Of a DNA stretch of 64,000 nt, positions 17,376-25,655 are shown piece after piece (the first letter of the stretch is position 1; each line of letters begins with the position of its first letter). The position numbers were made by a program, and so were the translations under genes. Location: assembly GCA_964438995.1 (NCBI GenBank), contig CAYTMQ010000003.1:62001-126000 (forward strand), given 5' to 3'. The DNA comes from JABMMZ01 sp964438995. GTDB lineage: Bacteria; Bacteroidota; Bacteroidia; NS11-12g; UBA955. Under the pieces are notes generated by a model. It worked only from the letters and a program-made list of their open reading frames with translations. It was not told the origin of the DNA and ran no database searches.

Positions 17376-18013
17376 GAAATAATATCCTTTGCTACCTCTG
17401 TTTTTTCTTTTAGTGGGAATTCAAAAATAAGACCTTTTTTGAGAATAATACTAATTTTATTGGTTGAATGTTTAAAGCCTGCACCTGCATCATTAAGCGA
17501 ATTAAGGACTATAGCATCAGCATTTTTCTTGCGCAATTTTTCTTTTGCATTTTCGAGTTCGTTGTTGGTCTCTAAAGCAAAACCTATAAGCAACTGATTC
17601 TCTTTTTTTGAAGCACCCAAACTGGCTAAAATATCAGGATTTTTAACCAATGTTATGGTCAAATTTTCATCTGATTTTTTAATTTTTATATCGTTGTAAT
17701 GTTCAGGTCGGTAATCGGCAACAGCCGCTGAACAAATTGCTACATCAGCATCTGCAAACAATTCTGTACAAAAGTTGTACATTTCTATTGCAGATTCTAC
17801 TCTATACATTTTCACATCTATGTGAGGCTGATCTAAAGAAGTCGGACCGCTCACCAGATGCACATCTGCGCCTTTATCGGCAAGTTCTTTTGCTAGTGCA
17901 TAACCCATTTTTCCGGTTGAATAATTACCAATAAAACGCACTGGGTCTATTTTCTCGTATGTCGGACCAGCAGTTATGACAATTTTTTTACCTTTAAAAA
18001 AATCAGCTGCCAA
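17351..18013 (-). CDS. coaB: Phosphopantothenate-cysteine ligase domain (CoaB), separated from CoaC by a +1 shift
   Basis: 220 aa, equal to the C-terminal half of CoaBC. It joins 4'-phosphopantothenate to cysteine using CTP. Marks: VITAGPTYEKIDPVRFIGNYSTGKMGYALA, SAAVADYRP, KIKKSDENLTITLVKNPDILASLG and FALETNN. There is no ATG; the frame opens with TTG at 18013 inside coaC, and overlaps it by 11 bases. CoaC ends CAT TTT GGC AGC TGA; skipping one G gives CAT TTT (G) GCA GCT GAT and a seamless fused protein of about 400 aa, the usual CoaBC length. It may be a true split, programmed shift or sequencing error. Confidence 0.8.
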   Translation of the reverse strand: MAADFFKGKKIVITAGPTYEKIDPVRFIGNYSTGKMGYALAKELADKGADVHLVSGPTSLDQPHIDVKMYRVESAIEMYNFCTELFADADVAICSAAVADYRPEHYNDIKIKKSDENLTITLVKNPDILASLGASKKENQLLIGFALETNNELENAKEKLRKKNADAIVLNSLNDAGAGFKHSTNKISIILKKGLIFEFPLKEKTEVAKDIISCISENFN

Positions 18014-18551
18014 AATGTTTACAGATTAATTCAAGAATATGTTCGGGTTCGGCCATTCTGCCTTTGCCTTCTAAACCACTTGCAAGTTCGCCTTCTTCAG
18101 CATCAATAAGGGTATTGCCATAGCTCAACAATTTAGAAATGTTGTGTTGCACTGATGGATGTTTGTACATATCTAAATCCATAGCTGGAGCAAAAAACAC
18201 CTGGCATCTAGCAGATAAATAAGTTGCAGTAAGTAGATTATCGCACAATCCATTGGCCATTTTAGCCAAAGTATTTGCGCTAGCGGGTGCAATGATGAAT
18301 GCATCAGCCCAAAGGCCTAAATCAACATGATTGTGCCATGAGCCATCATTCGAATTATAGAATTCTGATAAAACGGGTTGTTTAGATAAGGTTGCTAATG
18401 TCACTGGTGCAATAAAAGATTTACCTGCATCTGTCATAATCACTTTAACTTCGGCACCCTCTTTTATGAGGAGTCTGGTTAAAAATGCCGACTTATATGC
18501 AGCAATACTTCCACTTACACCAAGTAAGATATGCTTACCCTTCAGTCTCAT
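18003..18551 (-). CDS. coaC: Phosphopantothenoylcysteine decarboxylase domain (CoaC)
   Basis: 182 aa, the N-terminal half of the normally fused CoaBC. This flavoprotein decarboxylates phosphopantothenoylcysteine in CoA synthesis. Marks: GVSGSIAAYKSAFLTRLL (FMN site), WHNHVDLGLWADAFIIAPASANTLAKMANGLCDNLL (catalytic His in NHVDL), FFAPAMDLDMY, and GKGRMAEPE. The residue matching the catalytic Cys of the E. coli enzyme appears to be Ser (LASGLEGKGRM). Overlaps rpoZ by 17 bases. Stop TGA at 18005-18003 interrupts the reading frame into CoaB. Confidence 0.88.
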   Translation of the reverse strand: MRLKGKHILLGVSGSIAAYKSAFLTRLLIKEGAEVKVIMTDAGKSFIAPVTLATLSKQPVLSEFYNSNDGSWHNHVDLGLWADAFIIAPASANTLAKMANGLCDNLLTATYLSARCQVFFAPAMDLDMYKHPSVQHNISKLLSYGNTLIDAEEGELASGLEGKGRMAEPEHILELICKHFGS

Positions 18552-18855
18552 CAGGTAAACGGAAATATACTTTACCGTTCAAAAACTCCTGTGTTGCTAC
18601 CAAAGTTGGTTTTGGCATTTTTTCGTACATAGCACTGATTTCGATTTGCTCTCTGTTCTCATGTACTTCTTCCAAATTGTCGTGATCAGAAGCGAACTCT
18701 GATAACTTGCTGCTCAACTCCTCTTTCATTTGTTGTGCAATCTGGTTAGATCTCTTAGCCATGATAACAGCTGACAAATAAATGTTTCCACTCATATCTT
18801 CCATATCTTTCAGATTACGAGCCTCAGCGTTTGGAGACAATTTCTGTTCTTTCAT
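18535..18855 (-). CDS. rpoZ: RNA polymerase omega/Rpb6-like subunit
   Basis: 106 aa. The short helical pattern NIYLSAVIMAKRSNQIAQQMKEELSSKL is the Rpb6/omega core (R-A-x-Q-I style packing helix), and the position between bamD and coaBC is the conserved Bacteroidota location of this gene. Omega stabilises the beta-prime subunit. A longer, charged C-terminal part (about 60-106, ending YFRLPDETEG) is typical of this phylum. One base separates it from the bamD stop and its end overlaps coaC. Confidence 0.8.
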   Translation of the reverse strand: MKEQKLSPNAEARNLKDMEDMSGNIYLSAVIMAKRSNQIAQQMKEELSSKLSEFASDHDNLEEVHENREQIEISAMYEKMPKPTLVATQEFLNGKVYFRLPDETEG

Positions 18856-18856
18856 T

Positions 18857-19669
18857 TTATTGGATTTTATTGAATTTTTTAAACTTTTCTAATTCGGCTT
18901 TTGCCTTCTCATTGATGTTGTTTACATCTTTATAGTGTTCTGAGCCTTCTTTGTTGTTTTTCATATACTCTTTGTATGCAACAAAGACCTCATTGAATCT
19001 CTCTTCTTTCTTTTCGTCAATACTATTTTTCGCAAACAAGAAATTTGATTTTACAATCATGTATTCTATTTCTTCCTTGTTTTCAATATCTGGAAAATCT
19101 TTGATGGTGTTTTTAAATGTAGTTGTAGCTGCCAAATAATCCTCAATTTTGAAGTACAACATAGCACTTTCAAAAGACTTCTTCTTTAGCGATTTGCGTA
19201 AATCCTCTAAATGTTCGTTACAAAAATCTTTGTAAGTAGAATTAGGATATACATTTAAAAACAATTGAATCTCTGCAATGGCTTTAGTGGTATTGGTTTG
19301 ATCCAAATAATAAGGCATTGCATTCAAATACAGACAACTTACATATCTATAACTACACTCTTCACTGTATTTACTGTTGTAATAGTTTTCTGTGAAGTTC
19401 TTAAAGTGGAATGCTGCTAAATCGTACTGACCTAAGCCGTAGTAGCAATAAGCATACTTCAGATACAGTTCTTCACTTTTTTCTTTACCTCTATAAACTG
19501 CCAATAAATCTTCATAAAGCACTACCGCTCTAACATAATCTTTCTTCTCGTAAAGCTTATTGGCTAAATCGTTTTTTTGATCGTTGGTGCCACTCTTAGA
19601 GATTTTTGCAAACTCTGAGCATGATGTCACCAAGGTGATAAGTAGAATATATATGAAGGTCTTTCTCAA
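18857..19669 (-). CDS. bamD: Outer membrane protein assembly factor BamD
   Basis: 270 aa lipoprotein. The lipobox is LVTSC after a short hydrophobic stretch (RKTFIYILLITL). TPR units follow: ANKLYEKKDYVRAVVLYEDLL, YYGLGQYDLAAFHFKNF, AMLYFKIEDYLAATTTFKNTIKDFPD, matching BamD, a BAM-complex scaffold for outer-membrane beta-barrel insertion. The start is TTG at 19669: an upstream TTG at 19687 sits inside a perfect -7 box (19692-19685), so it cannot be translated from that promoter. First gene of bamD-rpoZ-coaC-coaB-porD-aroB. Confidence 0.88.
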   Translation of the reverse strand: MRKTFIYILLITLVTSCSEFAKISKSGTNDQKNDLANKLYEKKDYVRAVVLYEDLLAVYRGKEKSEELYLKYAYCYYGLGQYDLAAFHFKNFTENYYNSKYSEECSYRYVSCLYLNAMPYYLDQTNTTKAIAEIQLFLNVYPNSTYKDFCNEHLEDLRKSLKKKSFESAMLYFKIEDYLAATTTFKNTIKDFPDIENKEEIEYMIVKSNFLFAKNSIDEKKEERFNEVFVAYKEYMKNNKEGSEHYKDVNNINEKAKAELEKFKKFNKIQ

Positions 19670-19684
19670 TGTTATTTGAACTTG

Positions 19685-19716
19685 CAAAAGTAATGTTTTA
19701 AACGCTATTAATCAAA
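19685..19716 (-). promoter_or_regulatory. Promoter of the bamD operon
   Basis: -33 TTTG (19716-19713), 20-base spacer, -7 TACTTTTG (19692-19685): complete consensus, ending 15 bases before the TTG start of bamD. Confidence 0.75.
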
Positions 19717-19721
19717 AAATG

Positions 19722-20411
19722 TTACAGCTGACCCTCATCCGCGTAGCTGTAGTAAGTGCCTTGACAAACTATTATATGATCTAAGACACTTATATCCAAT
19801 AACTTACCAGATTCTTTCAATTTTTTAGTCAATTGATTATCGGCTTCACTTGGGTGCTGATTTCCTGAGGGATGGTTGTGAAATACGATGATGCCTGTAC
19901 TCTTATCATCGATGGCCAATTTAAATACTTTTCTCATGTCAACAACAGTTGCAGTAATGCCCCCTTCGCTGATTTTGTAACGGTTGATGATGGTGTTTTT
20001 TCTGTTCAATGTTAAAATCCAAAATTCCTCATGATTGAGGTCTTCAAGTCGATGCTTCATTTGCAAGTAGGCATCGTGACTAGTTTTTATTGAAATAGCA
20101 TCATTTGCTTTACTTGCCACTCTTCTAGCGGCCAACTCTAAAGCGGCAGAAATGGCAATGGCTTTCGCTTCGCCGATGCCTTCAATTTTACAATAATCTG
20201 CAACCGACCATTTACTCAATTTTGTCAAGTCGTTGTTCGCAATTTCCATCACTTCTCTACCCAAATCTATAGCAGATTTCTTTTTAGTTCCAGTAGAAAT
20301 CAATATTGCCAACAATTCAACATTTGAAAGTGAAGACTTACCAAGTTTTAATAGTTTTTCTCTGGGACGGTCTTCTATAGCCCAATCTTTGATGCTTTTA
20401 AAATCTTTCAT
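19722..20411 (-). CDS. radC: RadC-family JAB domain protein
   Basis: 229 aa from the ATG at 20411. N-terminal helix-hairpin-helix-like part (KIEGIGEAKAIAISAALELAARRV) followed by the JAB/MPN metalloprotease-like domain with VFHNHPSGNQHPSEAD and DISVLDHIIV, giving the JAMM metal ligands (HNHP and D). Named DNA repair protein RadC, but the true function is unsettled. An upstream TTG (20417) is rejected because it lies in the -7 box. The ATG is only four bases past that box, so the mRNA may be leaderless. Confidence 0.9.
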   Translation of the reverse strand: MKDFKSIKDWAIEDRPREKLLKLGKSSLSNVELLAILISTGTKKKSAIDLGREVMEIANNDLTKLSKWSVADYCKIEGIGEAKAIAISAALELAARRVASKANDAISIKTSHDAYLQMKHRLEDLNHEEFWILTLNRKNTIINRYKISEGGITATVVDMRKVFKLAIDDKSTGIIVFHNHPSGNQHPSEADNQLTKKLKESGKLLDISVLDHIIVCQGTYYSYADEGQL

Positions 20412-20414
20412 GCT

Positions 20415-20442
20415 CAAAATTAGTGTTGAATGTCAGAATCAA
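20415..20442 (-). promoter_or_regulatory. Promoter of radC, leaderless type
   Basis: TTG (20442-20440), 17-base spacer, -7 TAATTTTG (20422-20415). Only three bases separate the box from the ATG at 20411, so the expected start site falls on the A of ATG. Confidence 0.65.
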
Positions 20443-20463
20443 CCTGTCAAAATTTATGAGCTA

Positions 20464-21393
20464 CTACTTCTTTTTGTTGAGATAGTCAATATTTCTTTTT
20501 AAGCCACTAAATTTGGTTCTTTTTACTGCACTATGTTTAAATATTTTATTAAATTGTTCTAGTTGCAGATTGTCCCAATCTTCATTTTTAAAATTAATCC
20601 ATTCATTGGAGGGATTAAATTTTGTTTCCTTAGTTGGGGTAGAAAATCTGTTCCACGGACAAACATCTTGGCAGATATCACAACCAAACATCCAATTGTT
20701 CATTGAATCTTCAAATTCAGATGGAATTTCTGATTTGAGTTCTATTGTCAAATACGAAATACACTTCGAAGCATTTAGTGTTTTGTTGGGTAGAATTGCA
20801 TCCGTTGGGCAAGCATCAACGCATTTTGTACAAGTGCCGCAAAAATCTTTTATTGGTCCATCTGGTGTACATTCCAAATCAATGATAAGTTCGGCGAGAA
20901 AGAAAAAAGACCCAGAAGTTTTATTGATGAGTAAACCATGTTTACCTATCCAACCAATACCACTTTTTTCTGCCCAAGCGCGTTCTAATACTGGTGCAGA
21001 ATCTACAAACACTCTGCCTTCTACTGCTCCTATTTCGTCTCTGATGGCTTCTAAAAGTGCTTGACATTTTTCTTTAACGACAGTATGGTAGTCTTCTCCA
21101 TAAGCATACTTAGCTATTTGATAGGAATCAGAATTCTGGGTTTGATTAGGATAATAGTTGTACATGAGACTTACGACAGTTTTAGCACCTTCCACCAATC
21201 GTGTCGGGTCCAATCGTTTGTCAAAATAATTTTCCAGATAACCCATTTCACCATGAAAGCCTTTTTTCAGCCATTGCTCCATTTTGTTAGCATGAGACTC
21301 TAAAAATTCTGCTTTAGAAATACCGCAATAATCAAATCCAAACGATTTCGCCAAACGTTTGATGATGTCAGAATATGAATCACTGCTCAACAT
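20464..21393 (-). CDS. queG: Epoxyqueuosine reductase
   Basis: 309 aa from the ATG at 21393. QueG reduces epoxyqueuosine in tRNA to queuosine using cobalamin and two [4Fe-4S] clusters. Cluster cysteines are visible in CGTCTKCVDACPTDAI and CDICQDVCPW. Other marks: FDYCGISKAEF, SLMYNYYPNQ, VDSAPVLERAWAEKSGIGWIGKHGLLIN. A start at 21414 is possible but would overlap a TATTTTCG -7-like box (21410-21403). It ends 53 bases before the radC start. Confidence 0.92.
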   Translation of the reverse strand: MLSSDSYSDIIKRLAKSFGFDYCGISKAEFLESHANKMEQWLKKGFHGEMGYLENYFDKRLDPTRLVEGAKTVVSLMYNYYPNQTQNSDSYQIAKYAYGEDYHTVVKEKCQALLEAIRDEIGAVEGRVFVDSAPVLERAWAEKSGIGWIGKHGLLINKTSGSFFFLAELIIDLECTPDGPIKDFCGTCTKCVDACPTDAILPNKTLNASKCISYLTIELKSEIPSEFEDSMNNWMFGCDICQDVCPWNRFSTPTKETKFNPSNEWINFKNEDWDNLQLEQFNKIFKHSAVKRTKFSGLKRNIDYLNKKK

Positions 21394-21402
21394 TACTAAT
21401 CG

Positions 21403-21410
21403 CGAAAATA
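21403..21410 (-). promoter_or_regulatory. Variant -7 box (TATTTTCG) before queG
   Basis: One mismatch from TAnnTTTG, ending 9 bases before the preferred queG ATG at 21393. The same TTCG variant is seen before the acyltransferase at 53316. Confidence 0.35.
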
Positions 21411-21458
21411 GCATTTTTAATGTAACCTCACATCAGCGATGCAAGATAATGTAACCTC

Positions 21459-21475
21459 GTCCGCCTGAGACGGAC
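21459..21475. repeat. Palindrome GTCCGCCTGAGACGGAC with nearby 12-bp direct repeat
   Basis: GTCCG and CGGAC flank CCTGAGA; the stem can extend outward via CTCG/CGAG with a bulge. The 12-mer TAATGTAACCTC occurs at 21418-21429 and 21447-21458 just before it. Lies between queG and the helicase gene. Resembles 10091-10105. Confidence 0.5.
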
Positions 21476-21564
21476 ACGAGTCTATAACCACATCAACCTA
21501 AGCCGCACAGCACACAAAATCCAGATTATTTTATATTTCATCTAATATTCTCGATTATTTGCTG

Positions 21565-21572
21565 TACCTTTG
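21565..21572 (+). promoter_or_regulatory. -7 box (TACCTTTG) of the DEAD-box helicase gene
   Basis: Perfect TAnnTTTG ending 10 bases before the ATG at 21583; it rules out the in-frame start at 21559. No clear -33 box. Confidence 0.6.
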
Positions 21573-21582
21573 CGCCTTCTTT

Positions 21583-23415
21583 ATGATAGAAACATTTCAA
21601 GACTTGGGTTTAAGTCAACCCGTCTTTGATGCAATCAGTGATTTAGGCTACGTAAAACCTACACCAATTCAACAACAAGCTATTCCAGTTCTGCTACAAG
21701 GAACAAAAGATTTTGTTGGTTTAGCGCAGACAGGCACAGGAAAAACGGCAGCATTTGGCCTTCCGTTGTTATCGCTGATAGATACATCAAAGAAAGAGGT
21801 TCAAGGCCTCGTTATTTGCCCTACAAGGGAATTATGTATCCAAATAGCCAACGATTTTAAGGCTTATGGTAAATACATGGAACAGTTTTACCACGTTGCA
21901 GTATACGGTGGTAGTAGTATTGACTCGCAAATTCGCTATCTGAAAAAAGGTGTGCAGATTGTCGTTGCAACTCCAGGAAGATTAATTGATTTAATCGAAA
22001 GAGGTGCAATTAGATTAGACAATGTGACACATGTTGTTTTAGATGAAGCTGACGAGATGCTTAACATGGGTTTCAGAGAAGATATCGAGCATATCTTATC
22101 TCATGCTACAGCTCGTCAAGCTGCATGGTTGTTTAGTGCAACAATGCCAAAAGAAGTAAGAAGAATTGCTGAAACTTTCATGGAAAATCCATTTGAAATC
22201 AAAGTAAATTCTAATGAAACGGCGAAAAATATCAAACACGTTTATTATCAGTGTCAATCATCTCATAAATACGAAACATTAAAACGATTGATAGATTTCA
22301 ATCCAGGTATGTATGGTATCATTTTTACCCGTACAAAAATGGAAGCTCAAGACATCGCTGAAAAGTTGATGAAAGAAGGCTATGAAATCGATGCATTACA
22401 TGGTGATTTATCTCAACAACAACGCGATAAAGTAATGGGTAGATTCAGAGAAAGAACTTTGAATTTATTGATTGCTACTGACGTTGCAGCTAGAGGTATT
22501 GATGTGGATAGCATCACACACGTTATCAATTACGCATTGCCAGACGAACCTGAAGTATACACACATAGAAGTGGTAGAACTGCTCGTGCTGGTCGTTCTG
22601 GTGTTTGTATCAGTATTTTGCACAGCAGAGAAACTGGCAGATTGAGAGATATCGAACATTTGACAAAATCAAAATTTGAAAAACTTGAGATTCCAAGTGG
22701 TAGAGAAGTTTGTGAAAAGCAATTTTTCGCTTTCATTGAAAAACTTCACAATGCCGATATATCTCACGGTGATTACGAAAATTACCTACCTTATTTGAAA
22801 GAACAATTTGCTGATATGAGCAAAGATGAAATCCTTCAAAGAGTAGCGTCATTAGAATTTAACAGATTCTTAAAATACTACGAAAAAGCAGGTGATTTGA
22901 ATGCAAGTGGTGATAGAGGTAGAGGTGGTAACTACAACAGATTGTTCATCAGTTTGGGCGAAAAAGATGGCTTTTATAAAGCAGCATTCTTAGAATTCTT
23001 ATTGGATACTAGCGGTCATAAGAAAGCTCAATTAGGTAAAATTGAATTGATGGATTCATACAGTTTCATTGAAGTTGAAAAGGAAATCACCGAAGAATTT
23101 ATTGCTTGTTTCAATGGCAAGAAATTCAGAGGTCGTCCAATTAGAATAGAAGTTTCTAGTGATAGAACTGGTGGAGGCAGAAGTGGTGGAAGAGGCGGCA
23201 GAAGCGGTGGCGGTAGAGAGAGAAGCAGCAGAGACAGAGACCGTGGCAGTAGAGATAGAGGCGGAAGAGATAGAAACGACAGAGGCGATAGAGGCGGTAG
23301 AGATGGACGTCCATCTGCAAAATCTTTCGAGCATCGCTCGGGTGACAGAGACAGAGGAAATGGCGGAGGCGATGGTGGAAGAAAAAAAGAAAAGAGATCC
23401 TTTAAAATAGATTAA
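21583..23415 (+). CDS. deaD: DEAD-box ATP-dependent RNA helicase with RGG-rich tail
   Basis: 610 aa. All helicase motifs are present: Q motif (KPTPIQQQAIP), AQTGTGKT, PTRELCIQ, TPGR, DEAD (VLDEADEM), SAT, IIFTRTK, ATDVAARGIDV and HRSGRTARAGR. Then a DbpA-like RNA-binding domain (about 455-535, NRLFISLGEKDGFYKAAFLEFLL) and a low-complexity tail of about 75 residues rich in Arg, Gly, Asp and Ser. Such CsdA/DeaD proteins unwind structured RNA in ribosome assembly and cold adaptation. The tail is of the kind that promotes RNA binding or condensate formation (inference). Confidence 0.92.
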   Translation: MIETFQDLGLSQPVFDAISDLGYVKPTPIQQQAIPVLLQGTKDFVGLAQTGTGKTAAFGLPLLSLIDTSKKEVQGLVICPTRELCIQIANDFKAYGKYMEQFYHVAVYGGSSIDSQIRYLKKGVQIVVATPGRLIDLIERGAIRLDNVTHVVLDEADEMLNMGFREDIEHILSHATARQAAWLFSATMPKEVRRIAETFMENPFEIKVNSNETAKNIKHVYYQCQSSHKYETLKRLIDFNPGMYGIIFTRTKMEAQDIAEKLMKEGYEIDALHGDLSQQQRDKVMGRFRERTLNLLIATDVAARGIDVDSITHVINYALPDEPEVYTHRSGRTARAGRSGVCISILHSRETGRLRDIEHLTKSKFEKLEIPSGREVCEKQFFAFIEKLHNADISHGDYENYLPYLKEQFADMSKDEILQRVASLEFNRFLKYYEKAGDLNASGDRGRGGNYNRLFISLGEKDGFYKAAFLEFLLDTSGHKKAQLGKIELMDSYSFIEVEKEITEEFIACFNGKKFRGRPIRIEVSSDRTGGGRSGGRGGRSGGGRERSSRDRDRGSRDRGGRDRNDRGDRGGRDGRPSAKSFEHRSGDRDRGNGGGDGGRKKEKRSFKID

Positions 23416-23420
23416 TAGTA

Positions 23421-23450
23421 AATAGCACCCAATGAGGTGCTATTTTTTTT
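23421..23450 (+). terminator. Intrinsic terminator after the helicase gene
   Basis: AATAGCACC (23421-23429), loop CAATGA, GGTGCTATT (23436-23444) and eight T in a row. 9-bp perfect stem. Confidence 0.92.
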
Positions 23451-23499
23451 ATCTATATCGAAGTAACACATATCACCAAAAATAAGTCAAAAAGAATTG

Positions 23500-23507
23500 T
23501 ATTTTTG
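23500..23507 (+). promoter_or_regulatory. -7 box (TATTTTTG) before pruA
   Basis: Perfect TAnnTTTG, 23 bases before the ATG at 23531. No -33 TTTG recognised. Confidence 0.55.
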
Positions 23508-23530
23508 CGACCTTAAATAATAAAAGTATC

Positions 23531-25162
23531 ATGAACGGTTTTTTTAAAATACCAACAGCTGTCAACGAGCCAGTATTGGATTATGCTCCGGGAAGTAAAG
23601 AAAAATTAGCCTTAAAAGCAGCTTTACAAGATGCCAGAGCCAAAGTAATTGACATTCCAATGTACATCAATGGTCAGGAAGTTAGAACTGGTAAAACAAA
23701 AGATATTTGTCCTCCACACGACATTCACCACAAAATTGGTGTATTCCACCAAGGTGATGCATCTCATGTTCACCAAGCAATTGAAGCGGCATTAGCAGCC
23801 AAATCAAATTGGGAAAATATGCCATGGGAAAACAGAGCTTCTATTTTCTTAAAAGCTGCTGAACTAATTGCTGGTCCATATAGAGCAAAATTAAATGCTG
23901 CTACTATGTTGGCTCAATCTAAAAATGCTTTCCAAGCTGAGATTGATGCTGCATGTGAGCTTATAGATTTCTTCCGTTTCAATGTGCAGTACATGGCCGA
24001 AATTTATGGCGACCAACCGACTGCAAATAGCAAAGGTATTTGGAACAGATTAGAACACCGCCCTCTTGAAGGATTTACATTTGCAGTTACGCCATTCAAT
24101 TTCACTGCTATTGCAGGAAACTTACCAACCAGTATGGCAATGATGGGTAACGTGGTGGTATGGAAACCGGCAAATACTCAAATTTACTCTGCTAATGTGA
24201 TCATGGAAATATTGATGGAAGCTGGCTTACCAGCTGGTGTCATCAATTTGGTATATACAGACGGACCAACAGTTGGTGATATCGTATTCAATCATCCTGA
24301 TTTTGCAGGATTGCACTTCACAGGTTCGACAGGTGTTTTCAGAAACATGTGGAACTCAATAGGCAGCAACATTGCTAAATACAAAACCTACCCAAGAATC
24401 GTTGGTGAAACTGGAGGAAAAGATTTTGTACTTGCGCATAAGAGTGCAAACGTTGACGTATTGGTTGCTGCTTTAGCAAGAGGTGCTTTCGAATACCAAG
24501 GTCAGAAATGTTCAGCCGCTTCAAGAGCATACGTTCCAAGCAACTTATGGGCTGAAGTAAAAGAGAAATTGGTAGCAGAAGTTAAGACCATGAAAATTGG
24601 TCCGACAGAAGATTTCAGAAACTTTGTTAACGCAGTTATCGATGAAAAATCTTTTGACAAATTGGCAAAGTATATTGACAATGCAAAAGAAGACCACAGT
24701 GTAGAGATTATTGCTGGTGGCAATTATGACAAATCTAAAGGTTACTTTATAGAGCCAACAATTATAGTAGTACAAGATCCTAAATATGTGACGATGTGTG
24801 AGGAGTTATTCGGACCAGTATTAACGTTATATGTATACAACGAAAACGATTTCGAAAAGGCATTAGAATTGGTTAATACTACAAGTGAGTACGCATTAAC
24901 TGGAGCAGTAATTGCACAAGACAGATATGCGTTAACAGTAGCAACAGATTATTTAAGACATGCTGCAGGTAACTTCTACATCAACGACAAACCAACAGGT
25001 GCAGTTGTTGGTCAGCAACCATTTGGCGGCAGTAGAGCAAGTGGTACCAACGATAAAGCTGGCAGTAAAGCCAACTTATTGAGATGGACCAGTACAAGAA
25101 CCATCAAAGAAACCTTGGTTCCAGTAAAAGATTACAGATATCCATTCTTATTAGAAGAATAA
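23531..25162 (+). CDS. pruA: L-glutamate gamma-semialdehyde dehydrogenase (1-pyrroline-5-carboxylate dehydrogenase)
   Basis: 543 aa aldehyde dehydrogenase of the single-function P5CDH type. It oxidises glutamate semialdehyde to glutamate with NAD, the second step of proline catabolism. Marks: FAVTPFNFTAIAGNLPTSMAMMGN, WKPANTQIYSA (cofactor Lys), HFTGSTGVFRNMW, the general-base Glu in ETGGKDFVLAHKSA, and the catalytic Cys in YQGQKCSAASRAYVP. No proline dehydrogenase is adjacent. It has its own promoter and terminator, so it is a single-gene unit. Confidence 0.93.
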   Translation: MNGFFKIPTAVNEPVLDYAPGSKEKLALKAALQDARAKVIDIPMYINGQEVRTGKTKDICPPHDIHHKIGVFHQGDASHVHQAIEAALAAKSNWENMPWENRASIFLKAAELIAGPYRAKLNAATMLAQSKNAFQAEIDAACELIDFFRFNVQYMAEIYGDQPTANSKGIWNRLEHRPLEGFTFAVTPFNFTAIAGNLPTSMAMMGNVVVWKPANTQIYSANVIMEILMEAGLPAGVINLVYTDGPTVGDIVFNHPDFAGLHFTGSTGVFRNMWNSIGSNIAKYKTYPRIVGETGGKDFVLAHKSANVDVLVAALARGAFEYQGQKCSAASRAYVPSNLWAEVKEKLVAEVKTMKIGPTEDFRNFVNAVIDEKSFDKLAKYIDNAKEDHSVEIIAGGNYDKSKGYFIEPTIIVVQDPKYVTMCEELFGPVLTLYVYNENDFEKALELVNTTSEYALTGAVIAQDRYALTVATDYLRHAAGNFYINDKPTGAVVGQQPFGGSRASGTNDKAGSKANLLRWTSTRTIKETLVPVKDYRYPFLLEE

Positions 25163-25181
25163 AAAAACATTCAGAATATTT

Positions 25182-25214
25182 AAAGGCATTACAAAAACTG
25201 TAATGCCTTTTTTA
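25182..25214 (+). terminator. Intrinsic terminator of pruA
   Basis: AAAGGCATTACA (25182-25193), loop AAAAC, TGTAATGCCTTT (25199-25210), continuing into a T run. 12-bp perfect stem. Confidence 0.92.
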
Positions 25215-25655
25215 TTGGTTAAAATCTGTTTTAAAAATTGTGAATTTTATATTTTTCAATTCAATGAAAAATTAAAGTAATTCCACTTCTGAATCAATTT
25301 TTAAATTGAAGTTAATTTTCAATGAATTTTTTTTTCAAAATATCTATTTCCTTTATAGCAAAATAGATTTTTCCAAATGCAAAAAAAGGTCAAAATTTCA
25401 CTTGCAATCATTTGTTTTTCAATATTTTACTTAAAGTATTGACAATTTAGGTCGGATACTGCATTTGACTATAAACATAGCTTTTCCACAAATGTCAATA
25501 ATTATTAAAAATTATAGTTTAAAAATAATTTTTTAATATTATAATTGCATTGTGTTTTCATAGTTTTAGTTTTTAGAATGGGTTAGGCTAATGCCTAGCC
25601 CTTTTCTATTTTAGGTCAAAATTGAGCACAAATCACCATAACTTTCTTATACAAA
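25215..25655. other. Very AT-rich intergenic region with several hairpins; possible small RNA
   Basis: No open frame of interest. It holds a 71-base imperfect hairpin (25258-25328) followed by nine T, a second hairpin ATCTATTT/AAATAGAT (25342-25368) followed by T, a promoter-like TTGACA...TGCATTTG near 25439-25470, an AT-only inverted repeat near 25500-25545, and a strong terminator at 25580-25605. A transcript of about 130 bases ending at that terminator is possible. Confidence 0.4.
25580..25605 (+). terminator. Strong intrinsic terminator without an assigned gene
   Basis: GGGTTAGGC (25580-25588), TAAT loop, GCCTAGCCC (25593-25601), then TTTT: nine pairs with one G-T wobble. It is 370 bases beyond the pruA terminator and upstream of msrC, so it ends some other plus-strand transcript. 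Confidence 0.8.

Noticed and set aside
23056..23334. 92-codon minus-strand Ser/Thr-rich frame
   Set aside because: It is the mirror of the Arg/Gly/Asp tail of the DEAD-box helicase; the low complexity explains the open frame.
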